A program made the position numbers and the translations under genes. The notes beneath the pieces are model-generated. The model saw only the letters and a program-made list of their open reading frames with translations. It had not been told where the DNA came from and made no database searches. This document shows, one piece after another, positions 27,635 to 36,581 of a DNA stretch of 64,000 nt. The first letter of the stretch is position 1. Each line of letters begins with the position of its first letter. Source of the stretch: Flavobacterium aquiphilum (GTDB taxonomy: Bacteria > Bacteroidota > Bacteroidia > Flavobacteriales > Flavobacteriaceae); NCBI RefSeq assembly GCF_027111335.1, contig NZ_CP114288.1, positions 1,736,001 through 1,800,000 of the forward strand, given 5' to 3'.

Positions 27635-29074
27635 ATGAAAAAAATACTGGTTGCCAATAGAGGGGAAATTGCCATTAGGGTGATGAAAACTGCGCAAAAA
27701 ATGGGGATTAAAACCGTTGCCGTTTATTCGACTGTGGATAGAAACGCCCCGCATGTGAAATTTGCTGATGAAGCGGTTTGGATTGGGGAAGCTCCTTCGA
27801 GCCAATCGTATTTGATGGGAAGTAAAATTATTGAGGTGGCAAAATCTTTGAATGTAGATGCGATTCATCCGGGATACGGATTCCTGAGTGAGAATGCAGA
27901 ATTTGCCGAAGAAGTAGATAAAAACAACCTCATTTTTATTGGTCCAAAATCAAAGGCTATAAAAATGATGGGAAGTAAACTGGCTGCCAAAGATGCCGTA
28001 AAAGCTTATAATATCCCAATGGTTCCCGGTATTGACCAAGTGATTACCGATATCGAAAAAGCAAAACAGGCTGCCACTGCAATTGGTTTTCCTATTTTGA
28101 TAAAAGCTTCGGCGGGTGGTGGAGGAAAAGGAATGCGAGTGGTGGAAAACGAAGCTGATTTTGAATCGCAAATGAATCGTGCCATAAGCGAAGCAATGGC
28201 TGCTTTTGGAGATGGATCGGTTTTTATAGAAAAATATGTGGCATCACCGCGTCATATCGAAATTCAGGTGATGGCGGACAGTCACGGCAATTTTTTATAT
28301 TTTTTTGAAAGGGAATGCAGTATTCAGCGTCGTCACCAAAAAGTGGTAGAAGAAGCACCTTCGGCAGTTTTAACACCTGAATTGCGTAAAAAAATGGGTG
28401 AGGCAGCTGTTTTGGTGGCTAAATCTTGTGATTATTTGGGAGCGGGAACAGTGGAGTTTTTATTGGACGAAAATAATAATTTCTATTTCCTCGAAATGAA
28501 TACTCGTTTGCAAGTAGAGCACCCCGTTACGGAATTGATTACAGGAACTGATTTAGTTGAATTGCAGATTAGAATTGCAAGGGGAGAAGAATTGACCATA
28601 AAACAAGAAGATTTGCATATAAAAGGCCATGCACTTGAATTGCGTGTTTATGCCGAAGATCCTATGAATGATTTCCTGCCGAGTGTAGGACATTTGGATG
28701 TTTATCAATTGCCTGTTGGCGAAGGGATTCGCGTGGACAACGGTTTTGATCAGGGTATGGACATCCCGATTTATTACGATCCGATGTTGGCGAAATTAAT
28801 CACTTATGGGAAAACTCGTGAAGAAGCGATTCAGTTGATGATTAAAGCGATCGAAAATTACCGTGTGGAAGGAGTTCAGACGACTTTGCCTTTCGGGAAA
28901 TTTGTTTTCGGACACGAGGCCTTTCGTTCGGGGAAATTCGACACGCATTTTGTTAAGAAATATTACAATGCAGATGTGTTGAAAAACCAAATGGCTCAGG
29001 AAGCGGAGATTGCAGCTTTGATCGCATTGAAACAATATTTTGAAGATCAAAAGATCGTTCGCTTACCGAATTGA
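27635..29074 (+). CDS. Biotin carboxylase subunit of acyl-CoA carboxylase
   Basis: 479 residues: N-terminal NANRGEIA-type domain (VANRGEIAIRVMKTAQ), HPGYGFLSEN, ATP-grasp domain with KASAGGGGKGMR glycine loop, and EMNTRLQVEHPVTE of the active site, then the C-terminal domain. It carboxylates biotin on the BCCP with ATP and bicarbonate. With the adjacent carboxyltransferase of the PccB type, propionyl-CoA (or another short acyl-CoA) carboxylation is more likely than fatty-acid AccC duty. Confidence 0.93.
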   Translation: MKKILVANRGEIAIRVMKTAQKMGIKTVAVYSTVDRNAPHVKFADEAVWIGEAPSSQSYLMGSKIIEVAKSLNVDAIHPGYGFLSENAEFAEEVDKNNLIFIGPKSKAIKMMGSKLAAKDAVKAYNIPMVPGIDQVITDIEKAKQAATAIGFPILIKASAGGGGKGMRVVENEADFESQMNRAISEAMAAFGDGSVFIEKYVASPRHIEIQVMADSHGNFLYFFERECSIQRRHQKVVEEAPSAVLTPELRKKMGEAAVLVAKSCDYLGAGTVEFLLDENNNFYFLEMNTRLQVEHPVTELITGTDLVELQIRIARGEELTIKQEDLHIKGHALELRVYAEDPMNDFLPSVGHLDVYQLPVGEGIRVDNGFDQGMDIPIYYDPMLAKLITYGKTREEAIQLMIKAIENYRVEGVQTTLPFGKFVFGHEAFRSGKFDTHFVKKYYNADVLKNQMAQEAEIAALIALKQYFEDQKIVRLPN

Positions 29075-29105
29075 AAAATTAGTTTGAATTATAAAAATTA
29101 ATTTG

Positions 29106-29222
29106 AACCATTAAGATATTAAGTCTCATTAAGAAAAAGTGAAACTTAATTTTCTTAATCTCTTAATGGTTTTAAAAAAAAGGAATGAATGTTTATTTTG
29201 CTTTGGCCAAAAGAAAAGAATT
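29106..29222. repeat. ATTAAG hairpin block, tandem copy 1
   Basis: Arms AACCATTAAG.. and ..CTTAATGGTT form an inverted repeat, followed by a conserved tail (GAATGAATGTTTATTTTG). Copy 2 is at 29,247-29,358. Confidence 0.75.
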
Positions 29223-29246
29223 GGTAAAAATGGGGGTTAAATGGAT

Positions 29247-29358
29247 AACCATTAAGTTATTAAGTTTCATTAAGGAAGTCAAAACTTAATTTTCTTAATC
29301 TCTTAATGGTTCAAAAAAAGAATGAATGTTTATTTGGCTTTAGCCAAAAAGAAGAATT
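29247..29358. repeat. ATTAAG hairpin block, tandem copy 2
   Basis: Same hairpin and tail as the block at 29,106-29,222, with scattered substitutions. The two blocks fill most of the 309-bp gap before the carboxyltransferase gene. Confidence 0.75.
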
Positions 29359-29383
29359 AATAAAACTTAGTGGTTGAAAAAAT

Positions 29384-30925
29384 ATGCAAGACAAAATAAA
29401 AACACTCAACGATAAAATTGCCCAAGCCCTTTTGGGTGGAGGACTTAAGCGTATAGCCAAACAGCATTCAAGTAAAAAACTCACGGCAAGGGAACGTATC
29501 GATTATTTGATGGATGAAGGTTCTTTTGAAGAAATTGGGATGTTGGTGACACATCGAACCACCGATTTCGGGATGGAAAAAGAAATGTATTACGGTGATG
29601 GAGTCATCACGGGTTACGGAACCATCAACGGAAGGTTGGTGTATATTTTTGCACAGGATTTTACGGTTTTTGGAGGTTCATTGTCCGAAACTCACGCCGA
29701 GAAAATCTGTAAAGTTATGGATATGGCTGTCAAAATGGGAGCACCCATGATCGGACTTAACGACTCGGGCGGGGCACGTATTCAGGAAGGTGTTCGTTCA
29801 TTGGGAGGTTATGCCGATATTTTCTACCGAAATGTGCAGGCTAGCGGTGTGATTCCTCAAATTTCGGCCATTATGGGACCTTGTGCAGGTGGAGCGGTTT
29901 ATTCTCCGGCTATGACCGATTTTACGATTATGGTAGAGGAAACCAGCTATATGTTTGTAACGGGACCAAACGTGGTGAAAACCGTGACTAACGAATCGGT
30001 TACTTCGGAGGAGTTGGGAGGTGCCAGCACACACTCCACTAAGTCGGGTGTGGCACATCGAACTGCTGTTAATGGTGTGGCTTGTTTGGAGGATATTAAG
30101 AAGCTACTTAGTTATTTGCCGCAAAACAACAAAGAAACGCCAAAGAATTTGCCGTATGAGCTGAAAGAAGAAATACGAGAACAATTGGCAAACATTATTC
30201 CAGAGAACCCAAATAAGCCTTATGACATGCACAGCGTAATAGCTGGAATTATAGACGAAGATTCGTTTTTTGAAATACATAAAAATTATGCCGAAAATAT
30301 TCTTGTGGGTTTCGCTCGATTGGGAGGACGAAGTATAGGGATTGTTGCCAACCAACCGATGTTTTTGGCGGGATGTCTTGATGTGAACAGTTCCAAAAAA
30401 GCGGCGAGATTTACCCGTTTTTGTGATGCGTTTAATATACCGCTCTTGGTGTTGGTGGATGTGCCGGGCTTTTTGCCGGGAACCGATCAGGAATGGAACG
30501 GAATCATTGTTCACGGGGCAAAACTACTTTACGCTTTGAGCGAAGCTACGGTGCCTCGGGTAACCGTAATCACCCGCAAAGCTTACGGTGGTGCCTATGA
30601 TGTGATGAATTCCAAGCACATTGGAGCCGATATGAATTTTGCCTGGCCAACTGCCGAGATTGCGGTGATGGGAGCCAAAGGAGCCTCGGAAATTATATTT
30701 AAAAAAGAAATCCACGACGCCGAAGACCATGAAGCCAAACTTTTGGAGAAAGAAGCTGAATATGCTGAACTTTTTGCGAATCCTTACACGGCTGCCCAGC
30801 GCGGTTTTGTGGATGAGGTAATTTTACCGCAAGATACCCGACGCAAATTGATAAAGGCGTTTAGTATGTTGGAGAATAAAGTTGTTGATACGCCTAAAAG
30901 AAAACACGGAAATATTCCTTTGTAA
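29384..30925 (+). CDS. Acyl-CoA carboxylase carboxyltransferase (PccB-like)
   Basis: 513 residues with both crotonase-like halves: [13 protein letters not shown] and [12 protein letters not shown] in the N half (acyl-CoA binding), and [12 protein letters not shown] plus [13 protein letters not shown] in the C half (carboxybiotin). It transfers CO2 from biotin to propionyl-CoA or a related substrate. Unlike AccA/AccD, both halves are fused and no zinc ribbon is present, consistent with PccB. Confidence 0.92.
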   Translation: MQDKIKTLNDKIAQALLGGGLKRIAKQHSSKKLTARERIDYLMDEGSFEEIGMLVTHRTTDFGMEKEMYYGDGVITGYGTINGRLVYIFAQDFTVFGGSLSETHAEKICKVMDMAVKMGAPMIGLNDSGGARIQEGVRSLGGYADIFYRNVQASGVIPQISAIMGPCAGGAVYSPAMTDFTIMVEETSYMFVTGPNVVKTVTNESVTSEELGGASTHSTKSGVAHRTAVNGVACLEDIKKLLSYLPQNNKETPKNLPYELKEEIREQLANIIPENPNKPYDMHSVIAGIIDEDSFFEIHKNYAENILVGFARLGGRSIGIVANQPMFLAGCLDVNSSKKAARFTRFCDAFNIPLLVLVDVPGFLPGTDQEWNGIIVHGAKLLYALSEATVPRVTVITRKAYGGAYDVMNSKHIGADMNFAWPTAEIAVMGAKGASEIIFKKEIHDAEDHEAKLLEKEAEYAELFANPYTAAQRGFVDEVILPQDTRRKLIKAFSMLENKVVDTPKRKHGNIPL

Positions 30926-30971
30926 AATATAAGTGCTATTTTAGCCCATTAAAATTAAATTGATAAATCAA

Positions 30972-31703
30972 ATGCCAAATAGAACTGAAAAAGAACTTTT
31001 AATTGAAATTGTAGAGTATTTCAATTTATATATTTTTGAAAATCATATAAATGCTGCTTTAAAAGTTCACTCAAAACTCAAATCCTACAATATTAATCCT
31101 ATTGTAGTGAAGTATTTGTCAAAAGTTTTAGAAGGAAATTATAATGCAGTTGGTGTGGCTAAGGCACTTTATTATCCTAGGGTTTTAGGAACTTCAATAA
31201 ATACTTCTTTTGGTACAAGAATTCAAAATATGTTTGTTGATTTAAAAATTGGTGAAGGCTCTTTAATTAAAGGAATGGATATAGAATTTATAGATAAAAT
31301 TGATAATCGACGAAAATGGTGTCAATTAAAGTCTGGGCCAAATACAATTAATTCTGAAGATGTAAAACCTTTAATAAAAAAGTTTACAGATACAATTAAT
31401 CTTGCCAGAACAAACAAAGCATTTAAAAATATAAATAATACAGACTTTATAGTTGGTGTTCTTTATGGTGAACAGAATGAGTTAAGTATGCATTACAAAG
31501 TCATAGATAAAACACATCCAGTTATTATTGGAAAAGATTTTTGGCACAGAGTTACTGGATTTCCTAGTTTTTATGATGGTCTAGTTGATAGTTTACAAAG
31601 ATTAATTAACAATATTGATACTCAGGATTTAATTAACAAAGGAGTTGAAGAACTTGCAAAAGAAATTGAAAGTTCTCAACTTTTTGACTTCAATAAATTA
31701 TAA
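30972..31703 (+). CDS. Type II restriction endonuclease (PmeII-family-like)
   Basis: 243 residues from ATG 30,972 (a TTG 12 nt upstream is also in frame). Segment KALYYPRVLGTSINTSFGT and the motif D103-IEF..Q118-LK120 resemble the PmeII-like restriction enzyme family with a PD-(D/E/Q)xK nuclease core, Q replacing the usual acidic residue. Cleavage site cannot be predicted. It is tail-to-tail with the DNA methyltransferase gene and overlaps it by 28 nt. The composition is more AT-rich than neighbouring metabolic genes, suggesting acquisition by transfer. Confidence 0.8.
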   Translation: MPNRTEKELLIEIVEYFNLYIFENHINAALKVHSKLKSYNINPIVVKYLSKVLEGNYNAVGVAKALYYPRVLGTSINTSFGTRIQNMFVDLKIGEGSLIKGMDIEFIDKIDNRRKWCQLKSGPNTINSEDVKPLIKKFTDTINLARTNKAFKNINNTDFIVGVLYGEQNELSMHYKVIDKTHPVIIGKDFWHRVTGFPSFYDGLVDSLQRLINNIDTQDLINKGVEELAKEIESSQLFDFNKL

Positions 31704-32938
31704 TAACTATTTAAAAACTTCACAATCGAATAGCCAACTTCTTTTCCTAAATTAACAGGAACTGCGTTTCCTATTTGCTTATATTGTTGAGCAATAGATC
31801 CTTCAAATTTCCAGTCGTCAGGAAAAGTTTGTATTCTAGCATATTCTCGAACAGTAAATGGGCGAGTTTCTTCGGGATGGCATCTTTCTGTTTGTTTTTG
31901 TGCGGGACTGCAAGTTAGTGTAAGGCAAGGTTCGTCCCAGCCTATTCTCCTTGCAATTCCAGTTTTTCCACCGCCAAGATGAAAACTTCCTCCCATAAAT
32001 TCTTTTTGAATTTCAAGAGGTAAATCTCTCCAATAGCCTTTCTGCGGAACTAATTTTAAAACATCAATTTTACTTTTCGGATATTTTGAACCTTCTGATT
32101 TAGGGACGTCACAATCAAATAAATCACCTTTTTTAAGAGCATCTTTCAAGTTATATATTTTCTTATAAGGTTTGGGATATTCATATTTTAAATCAATATC
32201 TTTTCTAATTCCAACTAGAATTAATCGTTCTCTTTTTTGAGGGACATTATAATTTATTGCTTTTAAAACTTGAACAGGGACAACATTATAACCTATTTCA
32301 TCTAAAATAGAAATCATTCCTTCGAGAGTTTTTCCATTTTCGTGACTTAGCAAACCACGTACATTTTCCCCAATACAAATAGGCGGATTTACTTCTTTAA
32401 CAGCTCTTGCAAATTCATAAAATAAAGTTCCTCTTGCATCTGCTAAACCTAATTTTTTTCCTGCATAACTGAATGCTTGGCAAGGAAATCCACCAGTTAC
32501 AATATCAACTTTGTTATTATATTCAGAAAAATTAAAAGATTTTATATCTCCTTCCAAAACATTCCAATTTGGACGATTTTTTCGCAAAGTTTGACATGCC
32601 CATTTATCAATTTCATTTAAAGCAACACATTTTAGTCCTGCTTTTTCCATCCCAACGGCTAATCCACCGGCTCCCGCAAAAAGCTCTAAAACAGTATATT
32701 CATTATGAGGTTCTGTATAATTAGATACTGTCTCTTGAATTTTTTCATCTAAAAAATTAAAAAATAAAGTCTCAACATCAGATTTTCTGTAAACTCTGTA
32801 ATTGCTCATCGGTTCACGAACAGCAGTCAATTTACCTTCTTTATCCCAACGTCTCAAAGTTTCTTTACTTTTACCAATGTATTCCGAAGTTTCAGAAAGT
32901 GTCATATATTCTTCATTCATAACCATGTTGTTTAACAT
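31676..32938 (-). CDS. DNA (cytosine-5) methyltransferase with N-terminal HTH
   Basis: 420 residues from 32,938 (in-frame ATGs at 32,926 and 32,920 are alternatives). Residues ~10-52 form a MerR/excisionase-like helix-turn-helix (TLSETSEYIGKSKETLRRWD..RVYRKSDV). The methyltransferase follows: motif I LELFAGAGGLAVGM (85-98), catalytic PCQ in motif IV (152-154), ENVRGL motif VI, QKRERLILVG motif VIII, and QIGNAVPVN motif X. It protects the sites cut by the adjacent endonuclease; the fused HTH probably lets it control its own or the nuclease promoter. Confidence 0.92.
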   Translation of the reverse strand: MLNNMVMNEEYMTLSETSEYIGKSKETLRRWDKEGKLTAVREPMSNYRVYRKSDVETLFFNFLDEKIQETVSNYTEPHNEYTVLELFAGAGGLAVGMEKAGLKCVALNEIDKWACQTLRKNRPNWNVLEGDIKSFNFSEYNNKVDIVTGGFPCQAFSYAGKKLGLADARGTLFYEFARAVKEVNPPICIGENVRGLLSHENGKTLEGMISILDEIGYNVVPVQVLKAINYNVPQKRERLILVGIRKDIDLKYEYPKPYKKIYNLKDALKKGDLFDCDVPKSEGSKYPKSKIDVLKLVPQKGYWRDLPLEIQKEFMGGSFHLGGGKTGIARRIGWDEPCLTLTCSPAQKQTERCHPEETRPFTVREYARIQTFPDDWKFEGSIAQQYKQIGNAVPVNLGKEVGYSIVKFLNSYYNLLKSKS

Positions 32939-32951
32939 TATACAATGGTTA

Positions 32952-32981
32952 CAAATTTAGAAGAAAAATCGGAATTGCCAA
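32952..32981 (-). promoter_or_regulatory. Promoter of the methyltransferase gene (TTG-N19-TAAATTTG)
   Basis: On the minus strand, TTG (32,979-32,981) is separated by 19 nt from TAAATTTG (32,952-32,959), a full match to the Bacteroidota -33/-7 consensus, 14 nt before the first ATG. Confidence 0.65.
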
Positions 32982-33064
32982 GTTTAAAAAAGGAAAAAAA
33001 ATTACTATTAATAATGGTTGAAAAAAAGTAGATTTTAATGTTTGATTTAATGCCACTTATACAT

Positions 33065-33095
33065 TTGTTAACTTAATCTTAATTTGATATTTTTG
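33065..33095 (+). promoter_or_regulatory. Promoter of the ABM-domain gene (TTG-N20-TATTTTTG)
   Basis: TTG at 33,065-33,067, spacer 20 nt, TATTTTTG at 33,088-33,095; full Bacteroidota consensus, 63 nt before the ATG. Confidence 0.6.
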
Positions 33096-33158
33096 AGTAA
33101 ACTATTCTTTTAAATCGTACCGAAGTTTTTTTGTAGTTAAACAAATAACCTATATTAC

Positions 33159-33710
33159 ATGGAAAATCAAGGAGCAACTGTTGTAATATCTCATCAAATT
33201 AAGGAGGGAAAACAAAAACAATACGAGGAATGGTTGGAAGAAGTTGTTCCGATTTGTAGAAGTTATAAGGGAAATATGGATTTGCAAATAGTCAAGCCAA
33301 TCCCTAATTTGACTTTTACTTATACGGTGATCATTCGCTTTGATACTGTAGAAAATTTGAAATTTTGGATGGAATCAGATACAAGAAAAAATCTAATAGA
33401 AAAAGCCAAGCCTTTTTTTGTTATCGGTGATCAATATTTTATTAAAAGTGGTTTGGATTTTCTTTTTTTGCCAGAACAGGGAAATCAGAAAGCACCCGTT
33501 CGTTGGAAACAATATTTGGTCACTTGGTCAGCCATTTTTCCTTTGTCCATATTCATTCCGTTGATAGTTTTACCTGTTTTGAATACTTTACATTTTCCCG
33601 AAAACCGATTCGTAAATTCATTTTTTATTTCAGGAACTGTTGTCTTTATAATGGTTTATTGGCTTATGCCAAGGTACACCAAACTAATAAAAAAATGGCT
33701 TTATAAATAA
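33159..33710 (+). CDS. Antibiotic-biosynthesis-monooxygenase (ABM) domain protein with C-terminal TM helices
   Basis: 183 residues. Residues ~5-100 form an ABM-like ferredoxin fold dimer domain (VVISHQIKEGKQKQYEEWLEE, FTYTVIIRFDTVENLKFWMES). After a linker, two TM helices (about 120-142 and 150-170) end the protein. Such fused ABM-membrane proteins are widespread and of unknown role; a monooxygenase function should not be assumed. Confidence 0.7.
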   Translation: MENQGATVVISHQIKEGKQKQYEEWLEEVVPICRSYKGNMDLQIVKPIPNLTFTYTVIIRFDTVENLKFWMESDTRKNLIEKAKPFFVIGDQYFIKSGLDFLFLPEQGNQKAPVRWKQYLVTWSAIFPLSIFIPLIVLPVLNTLHFPENRFVNSFFISGTVVFIMVYWLMPRYTKLIKKWLYK

Positions 33711-33857
33711 TTGGCCGCTGTTGGAATTTCTGTAAGCTGTTAAAAAAACAATCAAATTATACTTTTTTCTCTTAATTAAAATAGTAAATGCATTTAAAAT
33801 GACATTTTTTTGTCATCTTTTGATATTTTAGTATTCTTTCAGACTAAGTGGAATCTG

Positions 33858-33865
33858 TAAATTTG
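33858..33865 (+). promoter_or_regulatory. Bacteroidota -7 element (TAAATTTG) before the CE2-like gene
   Basis: Exact TAnnTTTG match 33 nt before the ATG at 33,899; no well-spaced -33 TTG. Confidence 0.4.
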
Positions 33866-33898
33866 TTTGCTGTTTATTAATGATTACAATTTTCCACT

Positions 33899-34984
33899 AT
33901 GAATTATAAAAAAATTGGTTTTCTATTTTTATTGGTTTCCGTTTCATTCGGTTCAATTGCCCAGAAACAGGCAGAAACCAAGTCATATTTTGAATATCAC
34001 GGAAGAGTCGAAAAATTGGCTGACGATAAGGTGGTGCTAGTAGGCTCAGCTTCATCGGTTTCTTTTGATTTTAGTGGGGATTCTTGTTCTGTTTCTTTGC
34101 AAAGTGCTGTTGACCATCAAGTTTATGTCTCACTGGAACTCGATGGAAAGTATATCGGGAGGGTCCGAATCGATGCCGGAGAAATGAAAAGTTATCCGGT
34201 TGCGGTTTCCGATAGAAAAAAAACGCACCATCTTTCAATTTATAAAGCTACGGAAGCTGCCAACGGAGGTGTTTTGTTTGGCGGAACCAATGCAAAATTA
34301 ATTGAAAGTCCTGCGACTAAAAAAAGAAAAAAAATTGAACTCATAGGCGATTCCATAACTTGCGGTTTTGGGAATGATGCATCTACGATTCCTTGCGGCA
34401 GTGGAGAATGGTATGACCAGCACAATGCTTATTGGGCTTACGGGCCAATATTGGCAAGGGCTTTGGATCTTGATTTTGTGTTGAGCTCCGTTTCAGGTTA
34501 CGGGATGTACCGCAACTGGAATGACGAGCATATCGACGAGCCAATCATTCCTGATGTTTATGAAAATTTATACCTAAATAAAGATAGTTCCAAACCGTAT
34601 GATTTTGCTTTTCAACCCGATTTGGTGAGTATTTGTTTAGGTACGAATGACCTTTCTGACGGTGACGGAAAAAAAGCGAGATTACCATTTAATGAGAAAA
34701 AATACGTTTCTAATTATATCGATTTTATCAAAACGGTTTACAAACATGCTCCAAATACCCGAATTGTACTTTTGTCCAGTCCGATGGTTTCGGGCGAAAA
34801 AAATGTTACTCTTATTAAATGTCTGAAAAAAGTGATTCAGGCTTTTGAAAACGATACTTTGCACAAGTCAATTACATTATTCGAGTTCCAACCGATGACA
34901 CCAAAAGGCTGTGGCTACCATCCTGATATAGCTGATGATAAAGCCATGGCATCTCAGTTGATTCCTTATTTTAAAAAATATTAA
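33899..34984 (+). CDS. SGNH/GDSL acetylesterase, carbohydrate esterase family 2-like
   Basis: 361 residues with a signal peptide (about 1-21). An N-terminal beta-sandwich (about 30-130) precedes the SGNH domain: nucleophile S152 in GDSITCGFG, GTND block III, and the C-terminal GCGYHPD with the catalytic His. This two-domain layout is that of CE2 enzymes, which remove acetyl groups (often 6-O) from xylan, glucomannan or oligosaccharides. Its stop touches the next ATG, so it is an operon with a second acetylesterase, in keeping with acetylated mannan as substrate. Confidence 0.85.
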   Translation: MNYKKIGFLFLLVSVSFGSIAQKQAETKSYFEYHGRVEKLADDKVVLVGSASSVSFDFSGDSCSVSLQSAVDHQVYVSLELDGKYIGRVRIDAGEMKSYPVAVSDRKKTHHLSIYKATEAANGGVLFGGTNAKLIESPATKKRKKIELIGDSITCGFGNDASTIPCGSGEWYDQHNAYWAYGPILARALDLDFVLSSVSGYGMYRNWNDEHIDEPIIPDVYENLYLNKDSSKPYDFAFQPDLVSICLGTNDLSDGDGKKARLPFNEKKYVSNYIDFIKTVYKHAPNTRIVLLSSPMVSGEKNVTLIKCLKKVIQAFENDTLHKSITLFEFQPMTPKGCGYHPDIADDKAMASQLIPYFKKY

Positions 34985-36364
34985 ATGAAAAATAAAAGTA
35001 TTGTTTTTGTTCTCTTCTTGATTCTTTCAAATACCGCTTTCGCAAATGTTACGCTGCCGAACGTGTTTTCGGATAATATGGTTTTGCAGCGAAATACCGA
35101 AGTTACCGTTTGGGGTTGGGCGAATCCGCAGGAAGAAGTGGTGATTACACCAAGTTGGAATAATCAAACATATAAAGCAAAAACTAGCAATCAAGCAAAA
35201 TGGGAGATTGTAATTCCGACTCCAAAAGAAGGAGGGCCTTATACCATTTCTATAAAAGGATACAATGAAATCGTACTGAAAAACATTTTGATTGGAGAGG
35301 TTTGGATTTGTTCCGGACAATCCAATATGGAAATGAATGCCAGTTGGGGAATTGAGAATGGGGATGAAGCAGTAAAAAATGCTGCAAATCCAAATATCCG
35401 ACTTTTTTTGGTGCCAAAATTAACAGCTACCACGCCGCAAAATAATATATCAGGGACTTGGACGGAATGTTCATCTGAAACTATGAAATATTTCAGTGCG
35501 GTGGGATATTTTTTTGGAAAGCATTTGCAGGAAGAATTGAAAGATGTGCCTATTGGTTTGATTTCCTCCAATTGGGGCGGAACACCGGCGGAGATATGGA
35601 TGCCTGAAGAAGTGATTCAAAATGATCCTGTTTTATTGGAATCGGCTAAGACGAGGAAAGAAGAAAGTTATGGCCCTAACCAACCCGGAAGGGCTTTTAA
35701 TGCAATGATTTTTCCTTGGACTAAATTCAAAATTGCCGGAGCCTTGTGGTATCAGGGGGAAAGTAATGTGGGGTCAACGGTTTATGATAAAACGCTTTCG
35801 GCTTTGATTACCTCTTGGCGAAAATTATGGGGATATGATTTTCCATTTTATTATGTTCAGATAGCGCCTTATAAATATGGTGAAAATCATTTTGGCGGAG
35901 CTATAATTCGGGATGCACAGCGAAAGGTATTACAGGAAGTTCCCAATACAGGAATGGTTTTGACTAGCGATATTTCGCCCATAGATGACATACATCCAAA
36001 AGATAAAAAATCGGTGGGAATCCGTTTGGCAAATTTGGCTTTGGCCAATACCTACAAAATGAATGAGGCATTGGTAAACGGCCCACTTTATAAAGGGATG
36101 AAGATTGAGAAGAATAAAGTAACGGTCACTTTTGAGTATGCAGACGGTTTGTATTTTAAGGATAAAAAAGCCGATTTGTTTGAAATAGCCGGAGCAGATA
36201 ATGTGTTTTACAAAGCGACAGCCGTGATTAAAAATAATACGGTTGTGGTGCAGTCGGATGAGGTTAAAGTTCCTGTGAAAGTGCGCTACGCCTGGAAGAA
36301 TACCGATCAATCGACTCTTTTCAATAAGGCAAAATTGCCGGCTTCGTCTTTTATAAGTGAATAA
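34985..36364 (+). CDS. Sialate O-acetylesterase-family (SASA) acetylesterase
   Basis: 459 residues, signal peptide about 1-20. The SASA domain is clear: nucleophile S113 in CSGQSNME, WYQGESN, and SDISPIDDIHPKDK with the catalytic His. Despite the family name, many PUL members deacetylate plant polysaccharides such as mannan or xylan (CE20-like and related). It begins on the base after the preceding stop codon, so translation is coupled to the CE2-like gene. Confidence 0.85.
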   Translation: MKNKSIVFVLFLILSNTAFANVTLPNVFSDNMVLQRNTEVTVWGWANPQEEVVITPSWNNQTYKAKTSNQAKWEIVIPTPKEGGPYTISIKGYNEIVLKNILIGEVWICSGQSNMEMNASWGIENGDEAVKNAANPNIRLFLVPKLTATTPQNNISGTWTECSSETMKYFSAVGYFFGKHLQEELKDVPIGLISSNWGGTPAEIWMPEEVIQNDPVLLESAKTRKEESYGPNQPGRAFNAMIFPWTKFKIAGALWYQGESNVGSTVYDKTLSALITSWRKLWGYDFPFYYVQIAPYKYGENHFGGAIIRDAQRKVLQEVPNTGMVLTSDISPIDDIHPKDKKSVGIRLANLALANTYKMNEALVNGPLYKGMKIEKNKVTVTFEYADGLYFKDKKADLFEIAGADNVFYKATAVIKNNTVVVQSDEVKVPVKVRYAWKNTDQSTLFNKAKLPASSFISE

Positions 36365-36445
36365 GGTAAGTCGCAGTTTTCACTGGATTCTATTCGACAC
36401 TGAAAACTGAGACTGAAAACTAAAAAATTGAATGCTGTTGCAAAG

Positions 36446-36562
36446 GCTGCGTGAGGGATAGCAGGCGATATCCTCGCATCTCGTCTTTTGGGATGAGAGG
36501 AGAGATAAAGCCGTATAGCCCGACCCTTGTCCTGATTTTTCTTCAGGACAAGGGACACGCCA
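36446..36562. repeat. GC-rich structured intergenic repeat, copy 2
   Basis: Ends GCGTGAGGGATAGCAG and GGGACACGCC with core TATAGCCCGACCC; internal stem CCTTGTCCTG/CAGGACAAGG. The same end and core sequences occur in inverse orientation at 61,424-61,516. It fills much of the 217-bp gap before the GH3 gene. Confidence 0.8.
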
Positions 36563-36581
36563 TAAAAATTATAACCAAAGT

